The notes under the pieces are model-generated. The model was given only the letters and a program-made list of their open reading frames with translations. It had not been told where the DNA came from and did no database searches. Both the position numbers and the translations under genes were made by a program. This document shows positions 23,483-34,596 of a stretch of DNA of 64,000 bases, piece by piece; positions within the stretch are counted from its first letter, which is position 1; each line of letters opens with the position of its first letter. Source of the stretch: Coriolopsis trogii (Eukaryota; Basidiomycota; Agaricomycetes; Polyporales; Polyporaceae); the NCBI GenBank assembly GCA_020543525.1, contig JAHYIO010000003.1, positions 806,001 through 870,000 of the forward strand, given 5' to 3'.

Positions 23483-25680
23483 ATGGTTTCACCCAATGCC
23501 ACAGCTGTCCCTATGCCCGGACTGGAGATGTCGCCTGCGACACTCCCCGCTCTAGGCGAAACGATGGGCGCATATCTCCTTGGAACGTCTTTCGGACTTT
23601 TGTGAGCGATGTTCATTTATATCCTTCCCAACCTCCAAGTCGTGATGGACATGTAGACTTCAGGGAATTGTCTACTTCCAGACGTTCCAGTACTTTCGCC
23701 TTTTCCCGGAAGACCCTTGGTGGCTAAGAACTTGGGTGCGTTATGTTGTTGCTTTGTGCGCTAACGGCCTTGACCGATTTAGAGACACAGATCATCATAC
23801 TCCTGTGCGCTTGGTGTCTCTCGTTTTTACTCACGCTCAGCACACCGTACTGACAGTCGTTGGCTGTAGAATGGTTGGGACGATCAATACGGTATTGCCT
23901 CTGCACAGCTGGTGCGACACTCATTCAGCTCGGATTGTCACCAGAACCGTAACTCGCATACTCTACAGCTACTATACGCTCGTCAACAATTACTCCAACC
24001 CGGAGGTGCTCGCAGGCCCGCCCGTGTGGTGTGTGATAACCCATAGGAATGTGACACGCCTTTGCTTACAGTCCGGAGCAGGTCTCTGAAGTTCCTGCCC
24101 ATACCTGGTGTACGTAAAGTCAAGACTGCTTGTCTCTCACAATCTTCACTGTGAACTGTTCATACACCCGGCAGAGTATAGCTGCCGTCATCACTCAGAT
24201 GTGCGCGCTTGACCCCGATACTCCAGCTGTTTTGAAATCTCACCCGTTGCGTGTAGATTTTCTGCCCGACGTGTCTATCTGAGTGCGTACAGACTCCGTG
24301 CGCAACCAGCAAGGTGGTAGGGTACTCAGCATTTCTACAGTCAACAGGAAGTACAGAATTATAGCGATAGCGGCGGTATGTGTTCGCCAAGGTTCCACAC
24401 TTTGTGAACTCATAGTGATGCCAACTAGGGGGCACTGACTATTGGGCACGCTGGTAAATTATGATGTCTTTTCCGTGCCTGACATTCCATTGACCTCCGC
24501 AATAGGCTGTTACATCGGTGAGAGCCTGATCTCATTGTGGTGTGTAGCAATATACTAGGTGACTGAGCGCACACATAAGCTCTCACCGGCCTCGGGTACG
24601 TGAACAGCGGCAGAATTCTGACGCTGTATTCTGACGGGGTCGCTAATCAGGTGGAAATCGACGTCTCTCGAGGAGTATCTCAAGTTCTCAGTGCGTATCT
24701 GACCAGCGATCCACACATCCATACACTCATGCGCTCCTCTCGAAGTGGCTCTCTTCCTTGGGATCGTGCATGATCATGATCGGCGACATCATGTTGACCG
24801 CCATGGTGATCTATTTCCTGCGCACGCATCAAACAGGAAACCGGAGGTCGGTGCTGCGATGTTACTCTCATTCGACGCTAGCTTACAGCCCGAGCTCATA
24901 TATCAGTACGGACACTATGCTCGATATCATCGTCATGTACACCGTCAGCAGTGGTGAGTGACTACTCGTTCGTTCGTTCTCGTCACTACCATCGAATGAT
25001 AGGCCTCGTAATCTGGTACGTCCTCGTTGTGCATACGAGTAGGTACTTCCTGAGTTTCGTATCTAGCGTCTTCAACGTGTTGAACGTCACCTTCGTAAGT
25101 CGGTGCGGGGTTGCATCCGGCGTTCCTCACTGACTGCATGCAGGCCCTGGTATGGCCCCATAACCTGACCTTCACAGTAACAGCCATCGTCCTCTCGAAA
25201 GGTCAGTGACGGCGCCCACCTCGCATTTTCACCGCTCAATCACCGTGTTCTATGCATGCGCACTTCTCGACCAGTATACTCGTCCACATTACTTGTGTCG
25301 TACGCATCTTCATCATAAATCACCTCGACTCCGTCCGGTTCCCTGATCTGCAGCGTAGGCTCAACACACGCCATACCCTCATTGCCCGCGGCGTCGTCAT
25401 GGAGGCAGGCTCGAACCCGTGCTCGGACAGGATCGTCAATCGTAGTCTGCCGACAGGTTCGGGTCCCACGTTCTGCCCCATCGAGGTGTCAGTCGAGATC
25501 GGACGGGTGCGTTGTACTCGCACGACGCGCCTTCGCAGCAGCGGACTGACAAGGCGTTACATTGATGGTCCTTTGCTCGTGCAGTACGTCTCCAATGAAG
25601 ACACGTATATCTACGGTTCACCTCGATGCGAAGGCCGGGGCGCACATGCTAAGCAGGAGGGCAAGTATGGGGACCGATGA
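23483..25680 (+). CDS. DUF6534-family multi-pass membrane protein (gene 1)
   Basis: Member of a large basidiomycete-expanded family of seven-helix membrane proteins of unknown function. Exon 1 ends in GETMGAYLLGTSFGL and splices to LLQGIVYFQTFQYFRLFPED followed by PWWLRTW, the diagnostic first block. Later exons give AHTVLTVVGC and YYTLVNNYSNPEVLAG, then a cytosolic loop, and MIMIGDIMLTAMVIYFLRTH, TDTMLDIIVMYTVSSG and WPHNLTFTVTAIVLSK, matching the C-terminal DUF6534 domain. The last exon carries LNTRHTLIARG and ends at 25680. Many short introns make the middle (24100-24700) hard to assign, and some frames there are poor, so the gene may be partly decayed. The product is expected in a cellular membrane; no function is known. 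Confidence 0.75.
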
Positions 25681-25769
25681 TGGGAGAAATAAGCAACGAT
25701 GCCGACGGAAAAAGAGTGGTCCGGTGCAGGGCATGTGTATATGCAGAGACACTGCGCGCATCTCGCGCA

Positions 25770-26165
25770 GATGAAGTCGAGGATTGTGGGGCTGCTCTTG
25801 GACCTGATCCGCAGGGGCAGTGGGGGTGGGCGGAGAGAAATGGGGGAGGCGATGAGCGATGTATCGGAAACTCGGAGGAGATCCGGGTGCTGAGAGAGGA
25901 GAATGAAAGGATGTTGAGGTGATATGTGAATTGGGAGCAATGGCGAGGTCGTGCGACTCGTACGTCGATGGTGTCACTGTTTGTTGCAATGCGCTATCGC
26001 CTAAGTTAGGCTTGAGGCCTGCGGACAATGATGCTATATGCGATTGATCACAGTCTGGTGCTATGAATTATGGAGTTGGTAATCGTGACAATCAGTAGTA
26101 GATACCGGATGCAATTACAAGGTGAGTGTGTTGATATACAACGTGTCTACGCAGAGTCCACGCGA
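25770..26165 (+). pseudogene. Decayed duplicate of the NEDD1 3' end (segmental repeat, copy B)
   Basis: The plus strand reads MKSRIVGLLLDLIRRG, then GEAMSDVSE, and in another frame EEIRVLREENERMLR. These are the last ~50 residues of the NEDD1-like protein, now with frameshifts and no WD40 part. Homology continues past the stop codon into the downstream flank (GTTTGTTGCAATGCGCTATC, then AAGGTGAGTGTGTTGATATA). It therefore arose by DNA duplication, not from an mRNA. It lies about 3.1 kb downstream of the parent, in direct orientation. Confidence 0.85.
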
Positions 26166-26378
26166 GTTAAGGAATGTATGATAGAGCAAAGCGTCAAAGC
26201 ATAGTCAAAGTCCGAGCATGATTACGATGCAGCGATACCGACAGTCCTCCATGATGTTAGAGGTTGAAGGATGTACAATGCGAAGTCAGGAATGAGCTAC
26301 GAGCGAATGACGTCAGTCAAAGATTGTGATGAATAGAGGACCCTGCACTTACCCGACAGAAAACACGGAACAAGGCCA

Positions 26379-27059
26379 TTATGGCGTAGGGGATTCAACT
26401 TCCGTAAGTTCCCCTGGGCCCTCAAAATCATCGATGACGAGTGCGGTGCTCCCGATGCTGTCGGTGAAGATGCCATAGTAGCCGCTCAAGCCCCGTTCGG
26501 CGAGGTCTTCGTGGAGCCGGGCATCCTCGCGCAAGTCCTCACTGCCCTCCTCGTCGACGGCGATCTTGACGAGCACGTTGCGTGTGGGAACGTTTACTGT
26601 GGGGGAGTCGACGGCCATGATGCCGCCCCAGACGATATATGTAGATTCTCGCCGGACGGGGTGGGTGATGAGGACACCCACGTCGGCGGAGACGGTCATC
26701 ATGGACCGGACGGATGTCATCGTGTTCGAGCGAGACGCGAGAGGGGGGAGGGTCCCGTATCTCCTGCGCGTATGGGAGACTTTGACCTTGCGGAAGCGGC
26801 TGTACTTTGTCGAGCGGAGAATGCCCCAGTTGAACGCGAGGTGCAACTCCTTGGGCTTCAGCTATGAGAGGGACATTAGAGAATGTATGGGTAGCAAGAG
26901 GAATATTGGTCTCACCACAACATCCGGCGTGGAGAGCTGCTGCGCTACGCTTGCAAACTCGCTCAGCCCCAGCGCTTCCCACTTGAGCATGCAGCCGGAG
27001 TGAGCGCCATTGCGAGGACGAGGTGCATGAAGGGCCAGAGCTTGGGACATTGGGGGCAT
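26379..27059 (-). CDS. Hypothetical protein, possible truncated protein-kinase-like fold
   Basis: I do not recognise this gene firmly. Two exons give about 200 aa: from 27059 (or Met at 27050) to STPDVV, joined across an intron whose GTGAGA donor is at about 26918 to LKPKELHLAFNWGILRSTKY. It ends at 26379 with ELTEVESPTP. The sequence YIVWGGIMAVDSPTVNVPTR followed by VLVKIAVDEEG and then ERGLSGYYGIFTDSIGSTAL resembles the N-lobe of fungal aminoglycoside-phosphotransferase / protein-kinase-like proteins (beta3 Lys, then the P-x-YYG loop). It stops where the C-lobe with the catalytic loop should begin. It is therefore either a short gene of another kind or a truncated kinase-like gene. It lies next to the duplicated NEDD1 segment. 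Confidence 0.4.
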
Positions 27060-27479
27060 TGAGCAAAGAATGGGAATGCGAAAGAAGATGAGGTCAGGGG
27101 CTGCGGTACGCAGTGGTATTTAAGGCTGTCGTTTGAGCGGGGAACACTGCCACGCATTGCTGAGACGCATCGACTTGGGGCGGCATGGCTGGGACTCGTC
27201 TGAGCATCCGGCCAAGGCCAAGTGGCGGCTACAACAAGCCGCGATCCGCCCCCACAGTCACACCAGTCACACCGCGTCCGTCACAACACATCCACGTGAC
27301 CGTCAACAACGCGTGCGCGCTTCGTCCAAGTCGCGTCCGACATCTTGACTCGGATTGCGACCGCTGTGGCCGCCGCATGCTCTGTGCTCTGCTTCTTGCC
27401 AGTTCTAGTCTCGATACCCATTGCACCTAATAGCACCGCTCACTAGAGCCCGCTTGCCCGATTCTCCGACGCGATCACT
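27060..27479. promoter_or_regulatory. Divergent promoter region upstream of FAN1
   Basis: Between the hypothetical gene (-) and FAN1 (+). It contains CACGTG at 27293-27298 and ACGCGT at 27309-27314, about 170 bp before the FAN1 start. This is the same motif pair and nearly the same spacing as in the CKS1/MER3 promoter. A TATTTAAG sequence lies near 27117. Confidence 0.45.
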
Positions 27480-30400
27480 ATGGCGCTCAAGTCACCCTCC
27501 CCTTCTACCATGGCCAAATTAGTCTACGGGTCAGGGGCCGACGCGGATGCCTCAATCAACAGGGCAGCCAATTCTTCGCGAGAGGGCGATCTCAACGACG
27601 CTGGTGACTCGATACCCGACGAACGCGACAATGATGGCAAGTCCATGTATGTGAGGGTCTTCGAAGGTACGTCCTACCAGTCACAGCTATCTCCCATGTG
27701 GCTCAGACGTGTCCACCCACCCAGACATGCTCATGGAAGTTCTAAGTGTTGAGTATCACCTGTTTCTCGAACACGAGCTTGATTGCTTCGAGGCCTGGCA
27801 CAAACTGCCTTGTACGTACCACCCCGTTATCACCGGGCCTTCTAGAGCTCACTCAATGCTGGCAGACGAAGCCAAATACCTATTCTGCCGTCTCTGTCTG
27901 CGAAAGCTGGACAAGTGGCACAAACTGAGCGACCTAAATTACGAGCAGGAACTCGGCAGTGAGGGCATCCTGAAGGCTATCGACACACTCTGCGGCCGTG
28001 CCGAGGAAGTGGTTGTCAAGCCGGAACCAGAACCAGAAGTGCTGAGCGGGGTCGTATTCGATGCCCTGCCTCCGAACCATTTTGCCAAAGTGCTCGAGGT
28101 CAAGCCCAAGAATGAGCCTCAGGAACCTTCCATTCCCAAGTCAGAGCCCGAGGATGGTTCCGTCCCCTCTACGCCCGACCACGCGCCCGCGGAGCCGCAG
28201 AAACCGAAGGCTCCTGAAATCATCGACTTGACGCTTGATGATGACGAAGAGCAGCCTCAAGCGGGGCCGTCTCGTCTGAGCCCCGTTTACGAGCCTCCAC
28301 CTCCCCCCTCCTCGGCCGGGCCTTCTCCTTCCCCTGGAGCGGTTGACTATTCCCGCTTTGCAGATGATGAAGAGCAAGCAGACATCTTTGAGCTACTTGA
28401 ATGTCTAAACACCAGGGATCTTGAAGACCTCGCGAAAGAGCTCAAGCTGAAGCCCAGGGGAGCCGCAAGGGTGAGTGCCTTAAGCACCCAAGACTTGCCG
28501 CCCGCTCTGATTTCGAGGTGTCTAGCGCGATACCTTGATTGACGCCATCCTCCGCGGTACCGCCAGGCAAACGACGCTTCCTTTCGCTAGATTTGGGCAG
28601 AAAGGCAAGGTGCCGTTGACCCAAACGAAGCTCAAACTAGCCACGAAGAAGACTCAGAAGTCGCTCACGCAAGCCAAACTCCCGTTCAAACCCACTCCAG
28701 AGACTGTCCAGACGCAACAGCAACGGTTGCGCGACATGGTCCTCCAGAAACTGAGTGCGTTCCTCCGCCTTCTCCCATTTCACGTCATGCCGACTCTGTT
28801 GTGACACCCGAACAGAGAAGTGCATCCGTCTGAACAACCACGTCGTCGCGCTCTTCCGCCGCGTCAACCTCGTCTACTTCCGGAGCACGCAGTACACCGA
28901 GGCAGTCCTCACCCCCGCCATCCTCCAATGCGCAAAGCGGCGCGCGTACGCCCAGTACGAATACACTCGCACCAAGCATATCTGGCCTTCGCGTCAAGCG
29001 CTCTTGGACTACGAAGAGGCGCTCAGAATCGAGGCGGAGGTGGACGCCTTGCTCGAGAGCTCGTACGGTGGGAGCAGTCAGGCCGGGCGCGAGCGGTCGA
29101 CTACTAGTCGAACACCCGCCCCAGGCAGGCTCAGGACACCCGCTACGCCCGTGAAGTCAGAAGCTTCCGCTGCCATAGGAGACGGGATGGACGAGTCCGA
29201 GCGGATGCGGAATGCACGGAAGGTGAAGGCTATCCTCGATGGCGTGTTCCCTCGGTGGGCCGAGCTCGTCGCGGACGCAGAGAAGAATGAGGAACCGTCG
29301 CGGGCGAACGGGCTGGAACGGTTCAACCACGGTGCGCGGGTCCGTCCGTTGCGATGCGCTGGGAGCTGATAGGGCGTGGGACAGGGCACATCCTCACGCG
29401 CGTGGTCTGTAAGGGCGCGGCGGCACTGGGTGTTCTGAGAGAGCATCAGGAGGAGCTGCTCGTGCTGAAAGCACTCTTGAAGCAGAGACAGTGGCGACGC
29501 GGACGACGCGGGAAATGGTACGATCGGTGCGCCCTGGTGCTCATGAACCACCTCAAGGAAGACGACAGAGCCTTGGAGGAAGCGAAGGAAGTCGTGACCG
29601 ACGCTCTGACCGACCCTGACACGCACATCGGTAGGTCCATCACACACATGCGGCGTGAGGCGTGGGTGTTCGGCGTTCGCGTGTTGAGATGTAATGCACA
29701 GTCTACCGCCCGATGCTCGAACGCCGGTTGACGAGGCTGGAGAAAGTGTTGAACGTTCCGCCCGAGGACAGGCACGTCTGCAATGGTAAACTGAAGAGAC
29801 CGATCGAAGTCTGCGTCGAGGGGGTGCGCGTCTACCATCGCGGAGACAGCCTCGTGCTCGACAAGGCTGGCAAAGCTGTCAACAAGCCCGCTGAGCAGCC
29901 CGGCAAGTTGTCGTGGGCGAACCGCGAGGAGCCGAGTCCCAAGAAGAAGGTCAAGGAAGAAGTGCGCTCCTCTGTGTTTTCAAGGGTATGGAGGGATTTG
30001 GTCTGATTCGACGATTGTTGTATAGGGCAAAGCTGCGAAGTGGACGGGAAAGTCGATCTGGAGGGGTCGGGATGACAAGGAAGTCCACGTCGAAGACTAC
30101 GCGCTGGAGTGGTACCAGGATCAGCATGATTGCCAAGGGTACGTGTCCTCTGACGGTGATGATCGATGTATGCCTGACTCTCCGTTCATCGTTCGCGTCC
30201 TATCTGACAGATACCACTGTGAAGGCCGGATCGTGACAACGCTCTTCGGGCTGCTCTTCTGGGACGTCATCTTTGCACACATCCCTGGGGCGTTCGAGAC
30301 ACCGTACCAGTCTGCTCCTCTCGACCTCGTTGAGGACACGTTCTACCATTCCCGGAAGGCGCTTGCCGACGCACGGCTTGTTGAGATACAACAAGGTCAC

Positions 30401-31225
30401 GCGGCGGATATTCTAGCGAGGACGTACGACAAGCACAAGGACGTCATGTGCGTTGGGATACGATGGGACTTGTTCCCGAAGGAACACCTCGTCAGCATTG
30501 CGAAGGTGAGTGCACATGCGCCCTACACATTCATAGAGGATATATCCCAATACCATGATCAAAGTGCCTCGATCCGACTGTACTCGCCGTCATGTGCCAG
30601 ACGATGTGCGAGGACTATGCGTCACGGACGTCTGGTGTGCCGGATTTGATCGTATGGAACGAGGAGGCCGGGTACGCGAAGTTCGTCGAGGTCAAAGGCC
30701 CGGGCGATGCACTGCAAGAGAACCAGAAGGTACGAGGCCCGTCGTCGCTCTCTGGGACATCGGTGAACATTGAATTGTCGAATGCAGCTATGGATCGATG
30801 TACTCCTGCAAGCCGGAATGCCTGTGGAGCTCTGCCACGTCCACGAGCCGGGCAAGAAGCCCAAGACGAGGTCGTCGGCAGGCAAGACGCCGAAGAAGGA
30901 GAAGACCCCTGCGCCGGGGAGGAAACGCAAGCGGGACGGGTGGCTCGTCGAGTCTGAAGACGAGGAGGTCGACTACTCACAGCTCGATCGGCACAGCGAT
31001 GACGAGGGTGACCCTGGACCTGGACCTGAGTTGGGAGCGGATCCACCGGCGAAGAGACGGAGGATCCAGGATCGTGGCTCGGGAGAATTGGGCTCGGACT
31101 CGCCCTCTGCGAGGAAGGTGGCGAGAATCGACAGCCAGGTTGAGGTCACGAGGTCACCTCTGCGGTCGTGGTCTCGTGCTCCGAGTTCTTCGCCGTCGAA
31201 GAGGAAGCGGGGGGCTGGGGAGTAG
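27480..31225 (+). CDS. FAN1: Fanconi-associated nuclease 1 homolog (FAN1)
   Basis: Structure-specific 5' flap endonuclease/exonuclease that acts in interstrand crosslink repair. The N-terminal region SMYVRVFEDMLMEVLSVEYH and YLFCRLCLRKLDKWHKLSDL matches the FAN1 family. It is followed by a Pro/Glu-rich linker with a clear SUMO-interaction motif (EIIDLTLDDDEE, about 28215-28250), a SAP-like segment (LNTRDLEDLAKELKLKPRGA) and TPR-like helices. The catalytic C-terminal part begins at GKSIWRGRDDKEVHVEDYAL and continues with YHCEGRIVTTLFGLLFWDVI and PGAFETPYQSAPLDL. The VRR-NUC active site is GVPDLIVWNEE, then FVEVKGPGD (about 30635-30710). A basic tail with KRKR-type nuclear localisation signals ends at 31225. 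No N-terminal UBZ finger is seen, as usual in fungi. The gene is intron-rich; not all junctions were solved. Confidence 0.94.
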
Positions 31226-32119
31226 GTTTGAAGTGGTGAGGCGCATCGTGCTGCTTTCCCTAAATTATTGATATGTTATAAGTCGCAGTCTGGTGTATCA
31301 TGCTATCCCCTCAGCACAATCTAGTCCGTTTCCCGTGCTAGAAAGTCCTCGCCCGGTACGGCATCCAACTCCACGATAAATTTTTCTTTCCCCGGATGGA
31401 CAGAGTTCTCATTTCCTGGCTTCGCGAAGACACTCGCCGGCATTGACAGCAGGTGACACGGAAGATTACAAGAGACGGGTCGTGCATGACCACATGTGGC
31501 ACCATCGTCCGGACGCAACCTCCCAGACCTGCATCGATGTCAATTATGCTGTCTGGTGTTCGGCTTTGATGCGCTGTTTTGCGCGTAAGTTTGCGTCGCC
31601 CGTGGCAGAGACTTGGAGTGCCGGCGTACTATTACGCAATGGTCCTTTCAAACGGCAGCCTGAGGACCTGAGGCGCAGAAGACTCGGCCGACGTAGCGGC
31701 GAGCACGACATTCATGGGGCCGAACTTCTTGGGCTCCCGGAGGGCTGTCAATGGGACCCGCCGGGAGTGAAGCTGTCTGTGGCCTGGCTGGGAAGACGGC
31801 TTCGGCTATCGTGTCCGGACGCGGTCACAGTTTTCGCGGGCGTGGTGTCAGTCCGTGCCCTCGCGTGTCTCGCAGCGTTCCTCCCCGTACCCTCAGTATG
31901 CGCTGCCCGAGTGTCCGGTGGGTCCTCGCTGTGCATGGCGCTGTCCGGATACCTACGAGGATGCGACTTCAGTTCTGCGGACAGGAGGAACGAAGTGCCC
32001 ATTCCTGGTGTCCTTGATGTCTTATAAGCCCCCCGTCTATGCAGCGGGATAGAGAGGACGCGGTGGCGGCAACACTCAGTGCGAAGCAATCAGAAGACAA
32101 CCCCAGGCCCGTCTCGAGC
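31226..32119. other. Intergenic region between FAN1 and DUF6534 gene 2
   Basis: No gene is supported. A minus-strand frame near 31321-31440 reads KFIVELDAVPGEDFLARETD, which looks coding-like but has no gene around it. A TATA element TTATAAG lies at 32022-32028, about 92 bp before the next start codon. Confidence 0.5.
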
Positions 32120-34360
32120 ATGTCGCTGATGAACGCATCGTCGTCGACGCTCCCAGAAATCCCGCCTCTCATTTCGACGCTTGGCTGGATGCTTACGGGG
32201 TTGTGTATCTCGTTCATGTGAGCAGAGTACCATTTCCCCCGTACGCATGGATTCGTATACTGAACGTCATACATCCTTAGGTGCTACGGAATCATGTTGT
32301 GTCAGGGACACCGCTACCTGAACACATATTGGAGATCTGACACGATTCTCGTCAAGCTCGCGGTGCGTCTACAGTAGAACCTACCACAAAATTGTGGAGC
32401 GTCACGCTCACTCGACTGTGACAGGTCGTTGCTATTGTGTCGGTATAGATGTCACGGCTGTCCTGTCGTGGAACTGACGTTGGTGATCTCCTAGCGTGCT
32501 GGAGACGGTGCACACCGCCCTTTTTGCCCATATAGGGTGAGCTTCCATATATGCTGTCCCCGCGAGTCATGTGACAGCGCTGTTTGCTAATGTGGTACCC
32601 TGTTAGGTACTACTACCACGTTCGCAGCTTTGGGAAACCGGCTGCGTTCAGTGAGGCGTCCTTGTGCGTGTCTTACGTCTCGAATGAGCCGTCTTGGGCA
32701 CACTGATATTCATCCTCATGACGGGCAGCTCCATCGTTGTATGTATCGGCTTCCTATATGGTTTCGCCGGACGCTCACTCGTTAGCTTGCCCCGTCTCCC
32801 TCAGCTTGCTGTTCCTGTCGTGGTATGTCTTCGTTTCCTATCGCATGCTGCGCGCCGGTCTGACAACGCTGTTATAGACCCTTAGCATCGTAGCATGCGA
32901 ATTGTGCGTTTCTTCGGGGTTTCTCAGTATCCACCGCGATATTAACTACTTTCACACAGTATATACATCCGCCGCGTTTACTTGTGTGAGTCGATCACTC
33001 TTGCCTTCCTACTTTTTGATGAGCTTCACAGAACGACTTAGTCTTGTCAGATGTATTCAAGAAGCCTTTCCTCATCTTCGTGGTCAGCCACGCGTTCGCT
33101 CTCTTGTTATCACCTGGGTAACTAATGACATGTGTAGACGGTCATAGTGCTCGTCGGCGGAGGTAAGTGGGGTTGTACTCAACAAATGTTCCACGCTATT
33201 TATCGACTCGCCCATTCACAGCATTCGCTTCAGGTGAGAACATTATTCTGGAGGATAGCACAGGCGCCATGTTCTAACGCCGTGACGGCAGCCTTTACCT
33301 ACAAGTTGTGAGCATTTGGTTCCCACATCATCATGGAACCGTGTCTGACATCTGAGCAGATATGTCTATGGCACGTTTCATGACTTCCTTACCTACAAGG
33401 TAATGTTTGCCGTGTCTATCGAACTCAGCACCATCTATGGCCCAATATTGACGTTTCAATGCTCCATAGTGGCTTCTGTCTGCAGCCTTCGGACCATCTG
33501 CATTGTTAGATGTGTTCGTAGCAGGCACGCTGTGCATTGCCTTATACCAGAAGCGCAGCGGCATGAAGAGGTGCGTATCTGCCTGATTTGGCGTTTGTCC
33601 CCCCGCTAATCCTACACATAGGTCCAACGCAGTGGTTCATACCTTGATTTCATATGCTTTTAGCACAGGTATGGCGTTTCGATGGAGAATCAAGGGTGCT
33701 CTTCAATTGAGCTAATTATCATCCGCTTCAGGAATGCTCACGAGGTTCGCCTTCTCGTTTGGATCTGCCGAAGGGGTAACGAATGCAGCGTTGACGATAT
33801 CGTGTTCTGTTGTCAGTATCATGAGCGTTGCTTGCCTGCTTATTGTGAGCTCTATGCTGATCATGTAAGCACAAGTTCTTACTGATCCACATTTTCTGCA
33901 GGATCTCATCGAAGGGCGTAATGTCATCATCATATCGTTCAGCCTCATCACTGGGAAAGGTAGATTCTGAGCACTCCGCATACTGTCACACCGCTGACTG
34001 ACGAAAATGGCCTGGCACGACAGTCTACGCCAACTCGGTGCTCTTCACGTACGTGCCGGTGCAACAATCAGGATCTAATGGGCTCGAGCTGACGACTGTC
34101 GTTACTTGGCAGCCTGAACTCAAGACAGCACTTCAACGAAATGTTGAACGATGCTTCATGTTCCGAGTTTCTTGGCTCGATTCCAGTCAAGAGTGACCAC
34201 GTAAGTTGAACACTATCTCTCCCTGGGGACTCCGCCAGAGTCTGACACTGAGCCCTGCGTATAGAAGTCGCAAAACAACACAGTGCCGGTACAATTCAGA
34301 AGAGCTTCCTCCATACTTACCGATGATACATCACTGGCAGCTAGTAGCGATATTGTATAG
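32120..34360 (+). CDS. DUF6534-family multi-pass membrane protein (gene 2)
   Basis: Second member of this basidiomycete membrane-protein family. It starts MSLMNASSSTLPEIPPLIST with the first helix GWMLTGLCISFM. It then splices through LYGIMLCQGHRYLNTYWRSD, LETVHTALFAHIG and YYYHVRSFGKPAAFSEAS to TGSSIVVCIGFLYGF. The conserved domain is near the end: LYQKRSGMKRSNAVVHTLIS, a helix rich in Val and Ser (SCSVVSIMSVACLLIVSSML), then FSLITGKVYANSVLFTSLNS and RQHFNEML. The last intron (GTAAGT donor at about 34201) joins SDH to KSQNNTVPVQFRRASS; the stop is TAG at 34358. The C-terminal half matches better than in gene 1, so this copy is probably functional. Exons are short and several junctions in 32.4-33.6 kb are approximate. 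Confidence 0.82.
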
Positions 34361-34596
34361 TATGCCGGGCCCTCTCATAGTAATCCCGACCATGATGAAT
34401 GCATCGTAACGTGCATATGTATTTGACCTCTGAGTATTAGTACCACCACTGAGCGCAATGGATATGGTCTGGAGTCTGGACTTGGAGCCGCCTGCGATCC
34501 GTCGCGGCCCGTTGTACACCAGTAGACGCCACCCTTCAAACAAGCTGGGAAAACGTTGCTCTGTGCCCTCACCAGCTGTTTCAACTGATTCGGTCC
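34361..34596. other. Gap between DUF6534 gene 2 and the Tim17-like gene
   Basis: 236 bp without a gene. It serves as terminator and promoter of the neighbours. Confidence 0.5.
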
